Of a stretch of 64,000 nucleotides of DNA, positions 23,857 through 35,990 are shown piece by piece (position 1 is the stretch's first letter; each line of letters begins with the position of its first letter). A program made the translations under genes and the position numbers. The notes under the pieces were generated by a model. It saw nothing but the letters and a program-made list of their open reading frames with translations. It was not told the DNA's origin and ran no database searches. Origin of the DNA: Pyxicephalus adspersus (lineage: Eukaryota; Chordata; Amphibia; Anura; Pyxicephalidae). Location of the stretch: NCBI RefSeq assembly GCF_032062135.1, contig NC_092859.1, forward strand, positions 70,385,757 through 70,449,756. Direction: 5' to 3'.

Positions 23857-24071
23857 GGGCCTGATTTATTAAAGTTTTCCAAGGCTAGAGAAGATACACT
23901 TTCATCAGTGAAGCTGGGTGATCCAGCAAACCTTAAATGGCTTTCTTAAGTCATTTGCAAGTAAATGTTTTCAATCCTGGACTAGATCCATTCCAAGTTT
24001 GCTGGATCACCCAACTTCACTGATGAAAGTGTATCTTCTCCAGACATGGAGAGCTTTAATAAATCAGGCCC
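23857..24071. mobile_element. Complete Harbinger-like MITE (GGGCCTGATTTATTAAAG)
   Basis: The left end GGGCCTGATTTATTAAAG at 23857 is mirrored by CTTTAATAAATCAGGCCC ending at 24071. The inverted repeats extend inward for about 95 bp, including AGAAGATACACTTTCATCAG and GGTGATCCAGCAAACC paired with their complements. Both ends abut ATT, a possible 3-bp duplication, which together with GGGCC ends fits PIF/Harbinger insertion; the superfamily is inferred. At 215 bp it has no coding capacity. Related copies lie at 34160 and 51792. Confidence 0.85.
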
Positions 24072-27000
24072 ATTCTGTCAGTCACTTCTGTCCACTTCAC
24101 AATCTTTCCACTTTATCTACCATTTACACTTTGCCCATTCAACCATTTGCCCAGTTTGTTAATTTTTTCTCTTTTCTGCCTTCTCCAGGTTTTGCCTGCT
24201 TTGCTGACTTCAACCATCTGTGAACGAAAATCATGTTTGCACATGACTGGAGATTCTTTGCACACTAAAACTATAAAAAATGTAAAACAATTAAAAACAC
24301 AAGGCTGTTTGGAAATTACACAAAGTTATTACATAACTGCCACATGTGATGATAATATGATGAAATGTTCATAATAAAAACTTCTTGTAGTGACAGTGGG
24401 TCTGTACCAGTGACTTTGGAAAAACAAGCACACCAGGTCTTGTCAGGATCTGATTGCAGCAACTTATATGATATGATATAAGATATGCAGAAGTTACCCT
24501 CAGATCAATGATGAGCCCTCACCAACATCAGTGTCTACAAAGTGACTTGTCAGTATGTCATCAGAGTTAAGTACTGTCTGTGATATATTTTTCTTCTAAT
24601 TTGCACTAACAGTTTGTTTTCAGGACAAGTAGGTCTACCTACTTCTCAATCGAAGTAAAACTAACACATAAAGGTTTATCAGAATTTTAAAAGATCTGAA
24701 ATCACAGCAATCTGTTTCTGTGATCATTTTGCAATTGTTCTCACTGTGTGCATAGGAAAGGAAATAAACATTTCTATGTGTGTGTGGATGTCAGTCGAGT
24801 TAGATGTGAAGATGGTAGATATTGATGGTTGAGGAATGAGTACCCTAAGAGCTCTACTTGATAGTTGTCCATTGTGGGAAAATGTCTATGAATAGTAAGC
24901 AGAAAATAGACTGAGGTATGATTCTCCTTTAGTTTCAAAACAGTAAAATTCACTGCATGTTTGTCTCTTGTCTTTGTATTAGTGTAAAAGGCTGGCTTTA
25001 CCAGTAAAGAACTGTGTACTGCAATATTCCATATGATAGCGATTATATGTCCTAGCCAAGCACACTGATTAAAAAGGCATAATTCACAAATCGTCCTTTC
25101 AGTCAAGATTACCTCCTAACAAATAAGTCTAATTACCAACAAGCAACTTTAGATCAATGAATCCCTCAGCTCACATTAGCATATAAGGATTAATTACGGC
25201 CTCATCCCACATGAGAATAGATTGATCAGTCAGTGTCACAGCCCACACAAGCACAGATAGATCAGTCAATGTCCTATTTCCGATGATGCCTGGTAAACAC
25301 CAATAATTGCTTCATTTCATATAAGCACACAGTAGGTACCCAGACCAATCACTGAGGGCTGTTAGCATTACTAATAAAACTCATGGATATCTCTTATGTG
25401 GAATGACTGTTTTTATACACATTTACCTATTCTTTTTTCTGTCAACTTGTATTTTATCTCATGAGTCATTATTTTATCTCTACCTGAAATGTCTCCTCTG
25501 TACTCCCCACCATACTTTAGCTAGAGGATAGTAAAATCCTTCATAATAAATGACTTTGCGAATTGACTTTTGCTTACAAGTAATCTTTGGAAGACACCTT
25601 TACCTTTAGTAAACATTGAAAAAAAAGTAAAAAAAACATTAAATAAAGGTAAAATTTAGCATTATGTACATAAGAAGGAAAATACAATTTGGGTTTTGCT
25701 TTTGTGAATGAATGGTTTTAGAAACTTGGTTCCCTAACTGTGAATAATAAATCAAAAAAATCACAAAAATACTTTAAAGTATACATAAATCCAATCCCTA
25801 AACTCTTATTTGTTGCTTAAAATGTTGCATAAATTCCATTAAAATAACATCTGGTAATCTTGCAATAAAGGAAATTAGGAGCACCAAGATGCAAAATAAA
25901 TAAATAAAATAAAGATAAAATAAGATAAAAAGCAGTAAAGAAAGGTTTGTTTCAACTTTAGCTGGGTTGTGCTTGATCCATTCATCCATTGTGTTCTTTA
26001 TAGGAATAAGTTAAATGAAATGGTCAATCAAGAGATCAGAGTTTCTTCTTTGACTGGTAAATTGGTTGACAAACTGAAGCACTTTGATATTCTTCTGAAC
26101 TCACCAGAACAGACCATTTTTTACTTCCTGTACCAGGAATAACTATTACAATGTGAATTTTGTTTTCATTGAAAATCTGAATGTTCTAGTTCTAAGTCAC
26201 CACAAAGAAGAGGGGTTATGATTACCATTTAAGACTGCATGTAGTAATTTTGGTTAAGGCCATCCCCACTGTATCATTACAAAAATTGCTATGTATTCAG
26301 TAACAGTAATTTAGATCTTGAAATCTTATAATTCTGCTCAGTTTAAATGCCTGGGTTTTTGTTTGCCCTATGCACAGATAAACAAAAATTGAATCTGGGA
26401 CAAATATACCAACAATAGAATTGAAGATGGGCTAGATGGTTTGTACAGTTGTGTTCAACTACAGTGAGTGGAGTCCATCTGGGGGATACCCAGCAGTTTG
26501 TGCAAAGAAAAAAAAGGTAAAAACTAGGAAGATAGTTTTCATGTTTTACCTGTAAGACCCAGTACACATGAGCAGGCCTGATTCCAATATTGTGGTTAGC
26601 CAACTGGACTATTTAACTGAATTGGTTGATTAGAGGTCCAAAAACAAAGCACACTTGTGTATGATAGTCTGCCCTTTCCAATCTGGTGGACCACAAGATA
26701 GACAGGAGATCTTGTCTGGATTTTCCCACACACTTAAACACACATGAACAGTGAACTTTAACCTAATATTCATCGACACATCCTATTTATCCAAGTCCAT
26801 TTGAAGACCCAGAAATCAGACTTCCAATCTGACTTATCGTTCGACTGATGAATTGTCTTCGGATTCACCTTAGATCTATTTTGTCAGATCAGCAGAGAAA
26901 AATCAGCCTGTGTGCATCAGCCCTAAACCTGGCTATAGCAGTTGGTGTCTGATGTGGTCAGCCATACCAATAAAGGGTGGTTTCCTGTGCAACATGTATA

Positions 27001-28928
27001 TTTGCCAGATAAAGGGAAGGTGTAGTGAGGGAAATCTGCTAACTTGCCTAGGGCCCTGTACTTCCCAAATCCACCCCTGACTATATTGTTCAGGGAAAAA
27101 TAAAAGCCCAACTGTTATAGGAGTAATATAACTACATAGTGTTTTTGTCTTCGTGTTCAACCTACATAGGGGAGCCATAGGGGAAGATGTCCATACACCT
27201 CATGAATTGGAGAAGGCTTTACACCAATCTGTTCCTCATTTCTCCACACAACAAACAGCTATGCTAATCTGAAAGACATGAGATGAGTGTCTTAGCTTTC
27301 CAAAAATTATAAAATGGGTAAGTTTGAACTTATTTTTGCATTTCAGCACAGTTGTCATTTCTATGAGCTATAATGCATTACTCTTTCACACCTCAGAAAG
27401 CTGTGGAATCTGGGTTTTTAATGCTGTGCTGTGTAATCGCTAGCTCCCAAAAGTTGGTTGCACTTCTGGTTAAAAACTAAATAGTCAAGGATAACTCTGA
27501 CAGATAATAAAACAGAATAAATGTTGGTATATATTTACTTGGCTGGCAAGTTATTGGCAGTGGGCGGATATTTACTAGCTTCTTTTTCTTACATAACAAA
27601 AGTAAATGTGTAAGTAAAAAATAATAAAAAGTGTATTATCAGCAGTTCATTCTATTTGGAAGCTTCAGGCACCCTTTAAGATTTCCATTTTTCAGCCTTT
27701 CAGGAAACAAATTGAAAGCCCTAATGTTACTGATCTAATTATAAACCCTACTTTCAGATTTGGTCAATTCATTTTCTTTCAGCATGGTAGAGGCTTGAAC
27801 ACTGTAGTACAAAATCAAGTTTTCTTGCACTATATTTCTCATTAACTGTGGAGAAACAATTGAATGCACAACCACAGTAATACCTGTTGTTAAATTGTTT
27901 ATATAAAAGTGTAATTTAAATGCATGTGTTTTGTATATCCTCACCTAATCTCTAGCATTGAGAGGAAAAGTAAAATGTGATGTTAACCTTTGTTTAATGC
28001 CATGTTGTTTTCTTTAGTAAAGACTGCATTGCTATGTGCTGAAGGTCACGTTAAATAGCCCCTAAAATCCTATAATTACATCCACTTCTTCCTACAAACT
28101 ACATTGTGTGCTTAGATGCACAACATCATAGCAACAACATCTATTGGCCTTAAAATCAGATGCTCTGCAGATATCTCGATCGGCAAATGTCTAATGTTGG
28201 GTAGTTTACCCTAATGAGCTGTTGTGCTAAGAACAAGATGAAATCCTTAAATGCATACAAAGACTTTTTTTTGTTTTTGAAATGGACAATTAAACCATTT
28301 GATGCAAAACCAGAAGGAGAGAGTTGAAGAAAAAAAAAAGTTTTATACTGTCGGTTTTCAAGGTAATTCTAGTTCTGTCTAGAAATTGAAAAGTAAACCC
28401 ACTGGAGCTGCAAAAGTTAAGGCAAATCCATCAACAATTTCCCTCCCAAAACAAACACAAAAATATTGCATTCTGCACACTGCTAGGTATAAACTAGTAG
28501 GATTATACACAGATATTTTGTGACAGTGAAGGGGGGGGGGTCTGGGTAGTGGCCTAATTGTAAGTTAAGGGTAGTCTCAGGAAAGCTTTTGATTTGTCCT
28601 GGAGCAGAACCATGCAATGTTATCATGGGTCTATGCAGAACAACATAAGTGTAAAAAGGTAGATCTTTACGGGGAATCCTAATGAGGTGTAAGAGATCAC
28701 AAGCAAAGTGTAAGTGATTACTGGGTGTAAGTATTATAGTTGGGAATCTGGATCCTTCTAAAGTCAGCTTGCTAATTGGACAGGGAACATCAGTATTTAG
28801 TAACTCTCACTGACCCAGATTCTTTATATTTAACCTAAGTTATATTGATATAAAGTGATAACTGGTTGTTGTTGGAAGCAGACCATTATTCACACTGGTA
28901 TTATGTAACCTCCATTTATATCTTTTAG
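24072..28928. other. Non-coding stretch
   Basis: About 4.9 kb with no gene supported. The minus-strand ORF 24774-25106 (110 codons) shows no domain. GTGTGCATCAGCCCTAAACC near 26911 looks like one terminus of an ACACAC-type MITE without a clear partner. A 9-G run is at about 28531. Confidence 0.45.
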
Positions 28929-29660
28929 GAGGCGCTTTTTGGGCCTAAGATCCCAGGCGATACCCCACCGCAAGAGGGCACACGCAATCCTATTCCCTCT
29001 GGTGGCTGCGCTCGCGGAAGCACCGGGGTTTCAGGATTAGTGCTCTGAAGGTTGCAGCACTCCTGTTTCCCTGGAGCTGGGGTTTTTTCCCTCAGAATTT
29101 ATTATTATTATTAAATCTCTGCACTGAGGTTGCACAGCTGAATGGAATCGAGCTGTGTGAAGTTGATTAGCAGAGCGGTTCCTTGTATCCCATGCTGTCA
29201 TAAAATGCTGGGGCTTTATAGCCTCTCTGCTTCCAGTCATCTGTGCCTGTTATAGCGTCTGCTGGGCTTACCTGTGCTGGAGGATTTTGAGTGTTTCTCT
29301 GTTACTGACCTGTGCCTGTTCCTGATATTCTGTTTGAACTTTCCTGGACAGACTTTTGCTTGTGACCCCGAGTGTTTGTGCCCTTTTCCTTGTACCTCAC
29401 TTGGTGACTATGAGGTACAAGGAACTGTGTTTTGACTTCGGCTTTTTTTCAGATTTCCTGATAATTCTGTACTCTGTATTTGTGGGCTCCTGGTCAGCTG
29501 CCGGCCTATCTCCACACACCATCTCTTGCGCACCTGGGGGCAACCGAGTGCTGGGCCGAGTGGGGGCTGCTATAGGTGAAGACTGCGGTGTTATATTGGG
29601 GGAATGGTGTCCGGGGAATACTGGTACTGACCAGGCCTCGCAATATCTTTGTCCAGATAA
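28929..29660 (+). mobile_element. GC-rich LTR-like repeat block (edges not fixed)
   Basis: Base composition changes sharply here: CpG-containing, GC-rich text (GCTGCGCTCGCGGAAGCACC, CGAGTGCTGGGCCGAGTGGG) within AT-rich surroundings. A TATA-like CTTTATAGCC lies at about 29213, and alternating TGTGCCTG/CCTGTGCTG motifs follow. From memory such text recurs in frog genomes and has LTR character, but I found no TG...CA ends or duplication, and no gag/pol coding. The 105-codon ORF at 29356 is not recognised. It may equally be another GC-rich interspersed repeat. Confidence 0.4.
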
Positions 29661-31465
29661 AACATATGGATAAATATTTTCCTAAACATCCCTGCTAAAA
29701 TCTGCAAAAGTTTTTGGAGAGTTTTCAGCTCCAGAGCCTTATGTTAGCTTGTGTATTTCAGTTTTTTCAGAGTGACTGTATGATATCACATAACAGTATG
29801 AATTGCTTAGTAACTACTTTTACTTTTTACATTTTCCTCAGTGATATTGTATGTATTAAATAAAAACTTTGTGTATTATATATGTATACACTTTGTTTGA
29901 ATGCAATCATGCAAACATAGTTTTGTACAAAATGTAGTAGACAAATCTACTTGTTGGCACAGCCCATAGGTCACATCTGTGGGGCATTTAAGGGCAGTGT
30001 AGTGTAAGATATTACATCATGTGGCTCAGCTCCTGATATACATCTCATGGGTGACTATTTATAAACTATTAGAATCTTCCAAGGGTGAGACTGGGCAGAT
30101 CACCAAGCACACAGGAGGGGGGGGGGGGGGCACACAACTGTAGTTAGCTTCAGTGACTTCGGAATTAGCTTATGCAGATATTTTCATTTGGGCACTAAGC
30201 CTGGAGCTGCCAGTGTCGTCAAAGCAGCTGAGATTCAATGAGAAGGGAGATTCTGTGACAAGACCTAGAGGTCAGGAGCAACGAAAGGCTGTCAGTGTAT
30301 GGATACAGACCAAAGTCTAGCTGCTGAGCGTACAGGGACAAGGACAAACCATCTGCTCCTGCTATCTTTTCTGCAGTTGGATAGATGGCCTGTTTACTAA
30401 AATATACATACAAATATAAAAGCAAATGTTTAGATCTGTTCATGCAGAGATGCTATGCATTTTCTGTTTTCCAAATGTCATTTTCCGAGAGCACAAATGT
30501 TCTATTTCTTCGGAGACCCCATTTATGTGTTTCTTACCAGACCTGCATGGTGTATTTTACACCTATGTGTTACATCTTAGATCTAGCAACACAAAGAATG
30601 CAGAAATACTAGAATACCTGTATCAATACATACAGTATATATAGTTGTCTCCTATTATATTATCTTTAGGTTGTTGGCACACTGCAAAGGATGGCTCACG
30701 TAAGGGATTCTTACAACCATTTTTAAACTATTACTAGACAAGGAACGGATAGAATCGGCCCTTATACCAAGACCCTGCTATATAATTACCCATATCCAAA
30801 TCTGCATACAACAACAAATCCATCACAATAACATACCAAGGATTCCATCTTGTCATGTGCACCCTCAAAAACATGTCTGTTCATATTCATCTTCTGCTCT
30901 ACAAAGTCTTTTACACATCAAGTCAGTAGACACGTACTAGACAGACAAACCTGCAATATTGGTCACAACCTGGCAAATGGTATTTGATATCCATGAAACC
31001 AGCTCTTTCAACTGTGAATCTTACTTGGCTATGTAATTCTAAACAATAGAGGAAGAACTCCAGATTTACCAACATAATATTCTACACACTCTGCCTAAAT
31101 TGTCAATATGCTGCAAATGAGACATTGAGAATAATTAATTCTCTCCTGAAATAATGAATTCAGGTACCCAAGCAATTCTACGACGTGATTTTTTTGGCAA
31201 CCTGTAAACAGGAAGTTTCTGCTCCTTGACCGTCCGGTGATATTTACTCACCAAGTGGGACCCCATAGGTATTTTTAAGGGGCATTTTATGTATAAACCC
31301 TCTTTTGTGGAGTTCTTCATTAGGCTGAACCTAGTCAGACAGCTAAATGAAATATACATCAGAAATACATGTTCCTGGTTTACCTGCCAACAATATGCAA
31401 CCCTGTGCAGTGATTATATTGACACAATAATACTGTATCACAAACCCATTAATACCATTACCTTT
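29661..31465. other. Non-coding stretch; 14-G run at 30117
   Basis: No gene seen. A homopolymer of 14 G lies at 30117-30130, which is prone to slippage and assembly error. Short ORFs here have no recognised motif. Confidence 0.5.
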
Positions 31466-31596
31466 TATTATTATTTTTGTTATTATTAATACACTGTATT
31501 TATAAAACATTAAATTGGGGTTGCAAATGACAGACAGATACAAACACTGACACAAGAGGAGGAAAGGACCCTGCCCAGAGGAGCTTACAATCTAAA
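31466..31596 (-). mobile_element. L2-type LINE/SINE 3' tail
   Basis: Read on the minus strand: GATTGTAAGCTCCTCTGGGC, TCCTTTCCTCCTCTTGTGTC, CTGTCATTTGCAACCCCAAT, a degraded GCGCTATATAAAT region, then a TTATTATTATT-type tail at the low-coordinate end. The core between CAACCC and the tail is shortened. Confidence 0.7.
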
Positions 31597-32787
31597 ATGT
31601 GAGGGATTTAGCACACACTTATGTTTCTGTGTCATCTTCCTGCTTACTATCGCTATGAAAGAGAATTTTTACACAGCTTTTGCATATTTTGCTTCCAGTA
31701 AGCAGCCCAACAGCATTCACTCCAGCTCCCAGTGCCCTAAAACAGAACTGTAATACAAACCTTTAAAGGGCCTGACTGACTTAGCCTATATACATCTAAT
31801 TTTTAAGGTAATTTCAGGCAACCAGCTAAACACATAAGTGATGTACATGGATACACACAAACAGAACTACAGGTGTTTTACTATTTAAAAAATTGTTTTC
31901 AGAGCATCTGGTTGTTGGATTTATAAAGCGCTATCAGTCAAAGTGACCTGACTTTCACCCACTACAGGTAAACAAATACAGCTTGGTCACTTAAGTCTAT
32001 GACTGGACAGTAAAGGAGCAGCAGTAGCACACTGATAAGATCATCTGCTCTCTTCTTCTACTGGCATGTGCCCTGATATAGATATGGATGCACCACACCA
32101 CGCCGGTGCCTGGAGGTCTCAGGAGGTTGATACAAAGACAAACTCTGGTGCTTATACAGGTTGCATTTATATAGGATGTAATGATTTTAAAAACATACAT
32201 AACTGCAATTGGTAATGTTTTATTGTGCCCAGAGGAAAGCACAACTGTATTAAATGGTGTTTTTCTTAGATCTGCCTGAAAATCGCCTTATTTTAATTGA
32301 GGCAATGATTTCTGAACACACTGTATCATTATGGTTACATTTATTCCTTTTCACATTTGCACTGTCAAACCTGTCTAATACTGGCTATACATGACAAGAC
32401 TTCTGTAGGGAAGCAAGCATAATAACCATCAATAGCAATAACAGCCTTGTGGCAATCTCAGAATCTGTTGCAGAGACTTTCTGCAAACCGAAAAATATCT
32501 CCTCTTTTTACTATGCCTCTTTTTACTATGCCTGCATACAGCCGTAAGAGGAACATCTGCATATCATTCACTGCAGGTTTTATAGTATTGTTTTTTTTGT
32601 TTTTTTTTTATTATATTTCTCATAAGTTACATTTTTTAGAATATAGGCAGGTGGGGAGGTAAAAACATGAAATCTCTTAGGTACATAGGGCCTTCAGGGT
32701 ATGAACACAAATTAGTTGTTTGGAGCTGCAGATAGATGGGGGGGCTGTTTCATAAGAAAAATAGTATATTGCATACTTCCATTTTAT
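31597..32787. other. Non-coding stretch without recognised features
   Basis: Nothing supportable beyond short, unrecognised ORFs and a poly(T) run near 32592-32610. Confidence 0.5.
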
Positions 32788-32865
32788 ATTATTAATAATA
32801 TTACACAGTATTTATATAGCGCCATCATATTACGTATCGCTGTACAAAGTCTATAGTCGTGACAC
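32788..32865 (-). mobile_element. L2/SINE 3' tail fragment
   Basis: The minus strand reads GACTTTGTACAGCGATACGT, AATATGATGGCGCTATATAA ATACTGTGTAATATTATTAA, a short copy of the shared tail. GACTATAGACTTTGTACAGC is closer to the SINE-type tail at 34.45 and 43.5 kb than to the LINE 3' UTR. Confidence 0.7.
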
Positions 32866-34159
32866 TTCCATGATCTACATTTAAAGCAACATGTTCCTTG
32901 ACTAACATTTTCATGCTATCTTTTACTAATTGCGTTTGTTGATTGTAAGCAAGGCATCGCATGTATTATGATTTCAGGAACTATGGCCTCCTATTAAATA
33001 CAATGGGTGATATAAAATTAATTGTAAATTCACCTACACTTACAGTTTTCTCTCAGGCCCTGCAAAGTCCCACCATTGAAATCAACCTTCTGCAGCTTCT
33101 TGTAATGGGATGGCAACAATGTTGCACTGCTTTTAAATTACGAACAGTTGCCACTCTATGTGGGCTGTATCTGTTTGCTTTACAACCGGTTAGAATCATA
33201 TTGCAGGGAGTGCCACTGCTAATTCACAACCCTGTAGATTGTCAATTATCATTTGGCCACACTTAGTCCTACCCACTGCCTTATGGATTGACTGCACTCC
33301 TTCTGTTGCAGAATCCACTGTGAGCTGTAGTGTCTGGGAGGGGGCAGCACGTGAAACACACATGATGAAGGACTTGGCTCAGGAGATAAGTTTATTAAAC
33401 AATTTTGGGCTACTCCTGTCAGTAAAACAAGAAGTAACGGTAAATAACATGCAGTAACTCACAGAAGCCTATTTCAGGTCAGCAAGGAAGGGCCACATAA
33501 TTTTTCTTAGTTTTCTTCTTACTTTTTCTTTGAGTACATGAATGAATAAGACAAGAAAGCCCAAAGAGGGGCTTTAAAAAAACACAAACACGCTACATGT
33601 TATTGACTAATTTAAAACAAATTATCCTAACAGGTTTGATTCAAGGGCTGATGAACCTACGGGTCTTTGACCTGTAGTTGTAAGGTGTAAAAGGAAGTCA
33701 CAATATCCATTTGTATCTAGAACATACGCTCTATTGGTCATAAAAGCTAAGTAGTCACACACACACTACATTAGGCTGCAGAATAGCCCTCAGTCTATTG
33801 ACTGTTCACTGTAAGGACAGCTAATCAAGGATACTAACAAGGACATTTACATTACACATAAAAGAACTATATACTGAAGCATCACAGTTTATCAATTTAA
33901 AAAAAAAAAAAAGAAAATAGGAGCTGTAAAACAGTAATGATAATACCTTTAATTTATTAGATACAAAAAAATAGGTCACAACCATTAGTAAATATTTAAA
34001 TTGAATAAAAGAATTTAATAATTCAGCCTACAGACTTTATAACATGGTCCCACTATACAGTTCATCTGGGCATTGCCGAATGCATAGTAAAGCTTATTTT
34101 GGTTAGGCAGGCCATTCCTTTTTGCAACTTAATGCAGTTTTTAGTAGACCTTCACCATT
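32866..34159. other. Non-coding stretch without recognised features
   Basis: ORF 32961-33266 (101 codons) has no recognised domain and no splice context. A short poly(A) run occurs near 33898. Confidence 0.45.
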
Positions 34160-34302
34160 GGAGCTGATTTATTAAAGCTCTCCAAGGCTTGAGATTAGAC
34201 ACTGGGTGATCTAGCAAACCTGGAATGGATTTCTTAAAAGTCATTTGCTCTTTGTTAGCAAATGTTTTAAAACCTGGACCAGACCCATTTCAGGTTTGCT
34301 GG
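34160..34302 (+). mobile_element. Truncated Harbinger-like MITE
   Basis: Starts GGAGCTGATTTATTAAAGCT after ATT and follows the 23857 element through TCCAAGGCTTGAGA, GGTGATCTAGCAAACCTGGA, AGTCATTTGCT and TTTCAGGTTTGCTGG, then stops. The right terminal inverted repeat is missing, so the copy is 3'-truncated or replaced. Confidence 0.75.
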
Positions 34303-34452
34303 AATGTTTCCTACAGCACTTGTAGCCTTGCACCACTCTCACTTGCTCATTGTATATCACACCTGCTTTAGACATTTGTCAGCTGCCTTTTTGTGACAAA
34401 TATACACTCATTATTACTAATGATTACTTTAGTAACATGCTCAATATATATA

Positions 34453-34699
34453 TGCTCCATCTGCATGGAGTTTGCAGGTTCTCCTGTGTTTGTGTGGGTT
34501 TCCTCCAGGTACTCTGGTTTCCTCCCACATTTCAAAAACATGCAGTTAGGTTAATTGGATTGCCCCAAAATGTCCTTGGACTGTAATATTACCTATAACT
34601 AAGGTAGAGACATTTGATTGTGAGCCTTTGAGGGATAGTTAATGGCATGACTATGGACTTTGTACAGCGCTGTGTAATATGTCTGCGCTATATAAAGAA
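34453..34699 (+). mobile_element. tRNA-derived SINE body with L2-type tail (head missing)
   Basis: Contains the SINE body GCATGGAGTTTGCAGGTTCT, GTGGGTTTCCTCCAGGTACT, CTGGTTTCCTCCCACATTTC and AAACATGCAGTTAGGTTAAT, then TGATTGTGAGCC, GACTATGGACTTTGTACAGC, GCTGTGTAATATGTCTGCGC and TATATAAA. The tRNA-like head with RNA polymerase III boxes is absent, so the copy is 5'-truncated. The tail matches the LINE copies at 9.6-10.5 kb, as expected for a SINE using an L2-type enzyme. Confidence 0.75.
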
Positions 34700-35777
34700 T
34701 AGTGCCTGTCTCAATATGGACATTTAATGTGACCAAGGAAATAGGCTGGATGGCAGAATCAATGTATCTGACCAATTGGAACATAAACTTAGAGTAAGTT
34801 TGCCCTAATGTGCATATTGTGTCACCCATTGGAATCCAATTTCTCAGTTCTTTTTCCAGCTAATGATAAAGATAAGACTGAATTTTCAGCTTTAAGAATT
34901 TAATAATTTATTACAAGGAATAGATTATTCAGTTCTTAATGATAGTGAAAAGAGTTATGTCATCCAGATAATCATAAGACAATAACACATTCTTGTGAGC
35001 GCCAAACTACACTGCTGAAACTGGGACAATAGAGCACAACCCTGTAATTCATTTCATGCTGTCACCACCCAGGAATTTAGTGCCATGAAAGACACAATTA
35101 AACATACTGTGCTTCATAATGCTTTTCTAATTGAATCAAAGTAGACAATGCAATGGGTCATAAACTACTTTTAGAAATAACATAAAAATGTTAAATTAAT
35201 GCAAGCTTGAGAGGAAAAAACTAGCAGATTAAGGATATTACCATTATGTAACAAAGATGCAATCTTGGTATATTTTCAATTAGTAGTTTTGCACAGTCAG
35301 CACCCTGTGTATTGTAGCCACATGGTATCAATATCAAGCAACAGGTCAGGCAAGGCAATCACATTCTTGTACACAGAAGAAACATATTATAATTTTTTTA
35401 GAACTAACTAAAAGGAAATGGATAAGATTTTTTCTTTGCAATAAAATCTCAAAAGTAATGGCGGTGTATGATAAAGTTATGTATATAGAATCTGGCTGCC
35501 ATAAGAAGCTGGGTATTTTACTTTGTAGGAGTATTGGTCCTCATGCCTTCTGTTAGAAGCAAAGCACATCCTTCCATTTCATCTTCTTTCTCAAGTATGC
35601 ATGTCTGAAGATTTTAGACATATGATCCTGAAAGACATTCGTCTGGTTATCACGTTCCAAGTCTCCTTCTAACAACTGCAACAGAGCTTAAAGGGTATAT
35701 CCAGCCAAAACTTTTTTTAGCTTCAGAGTAGGGAAAAATTAGAACCCCTGCTGGGTTCAATACTATCCGGGGCTCCC
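34700..35777. other. Non-coding stretch without recognised features
   Basis: AT-rich; no ORF or repeat boundary worth reporting. Confidence 0.5.
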
Positions 35778-35990
35778 TTAGGCTGTGTACATACATTTAA
35801 ATTTTGTTGTTGGAAACAGTTTCATGATCTTTTCCAGGGACAAAAGAGTGACAGATAAATGAATGAGTGCTGTACACAAAGTGCTGTGTCTGTTCTATGG
35901 AGAAGGGAGAGCAAGCAAGCCGCACCCTTCTCCATAGCCTGGTACAGCGGTTGTTCTCCATCAGTCATTTATGGATCTGTCAGAGTGTTG
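35778..35990 (+). mobile_element. ACACAC-type MITE, partial copy
   Basis: Starts TTAGGCTGTGTACATACATT and shares GGAAACAG, ACAAAAGAGTGACAGAT, a GTACACA motif and TCTGTTCTATGGAGA with the fuller copy at 59918-60156. Inside, TATGGAGAAGGG and CCCTTCTCCATA form a short hairpin. The right terminal repeat could not be found. Confidence 0.6.

Noticed and set aside
30117..30130. G-quadruplex
   Set aside because: A single homopolymer of 14 G without separate tracts; it is better read as a slippage-prone mononucleotide run.
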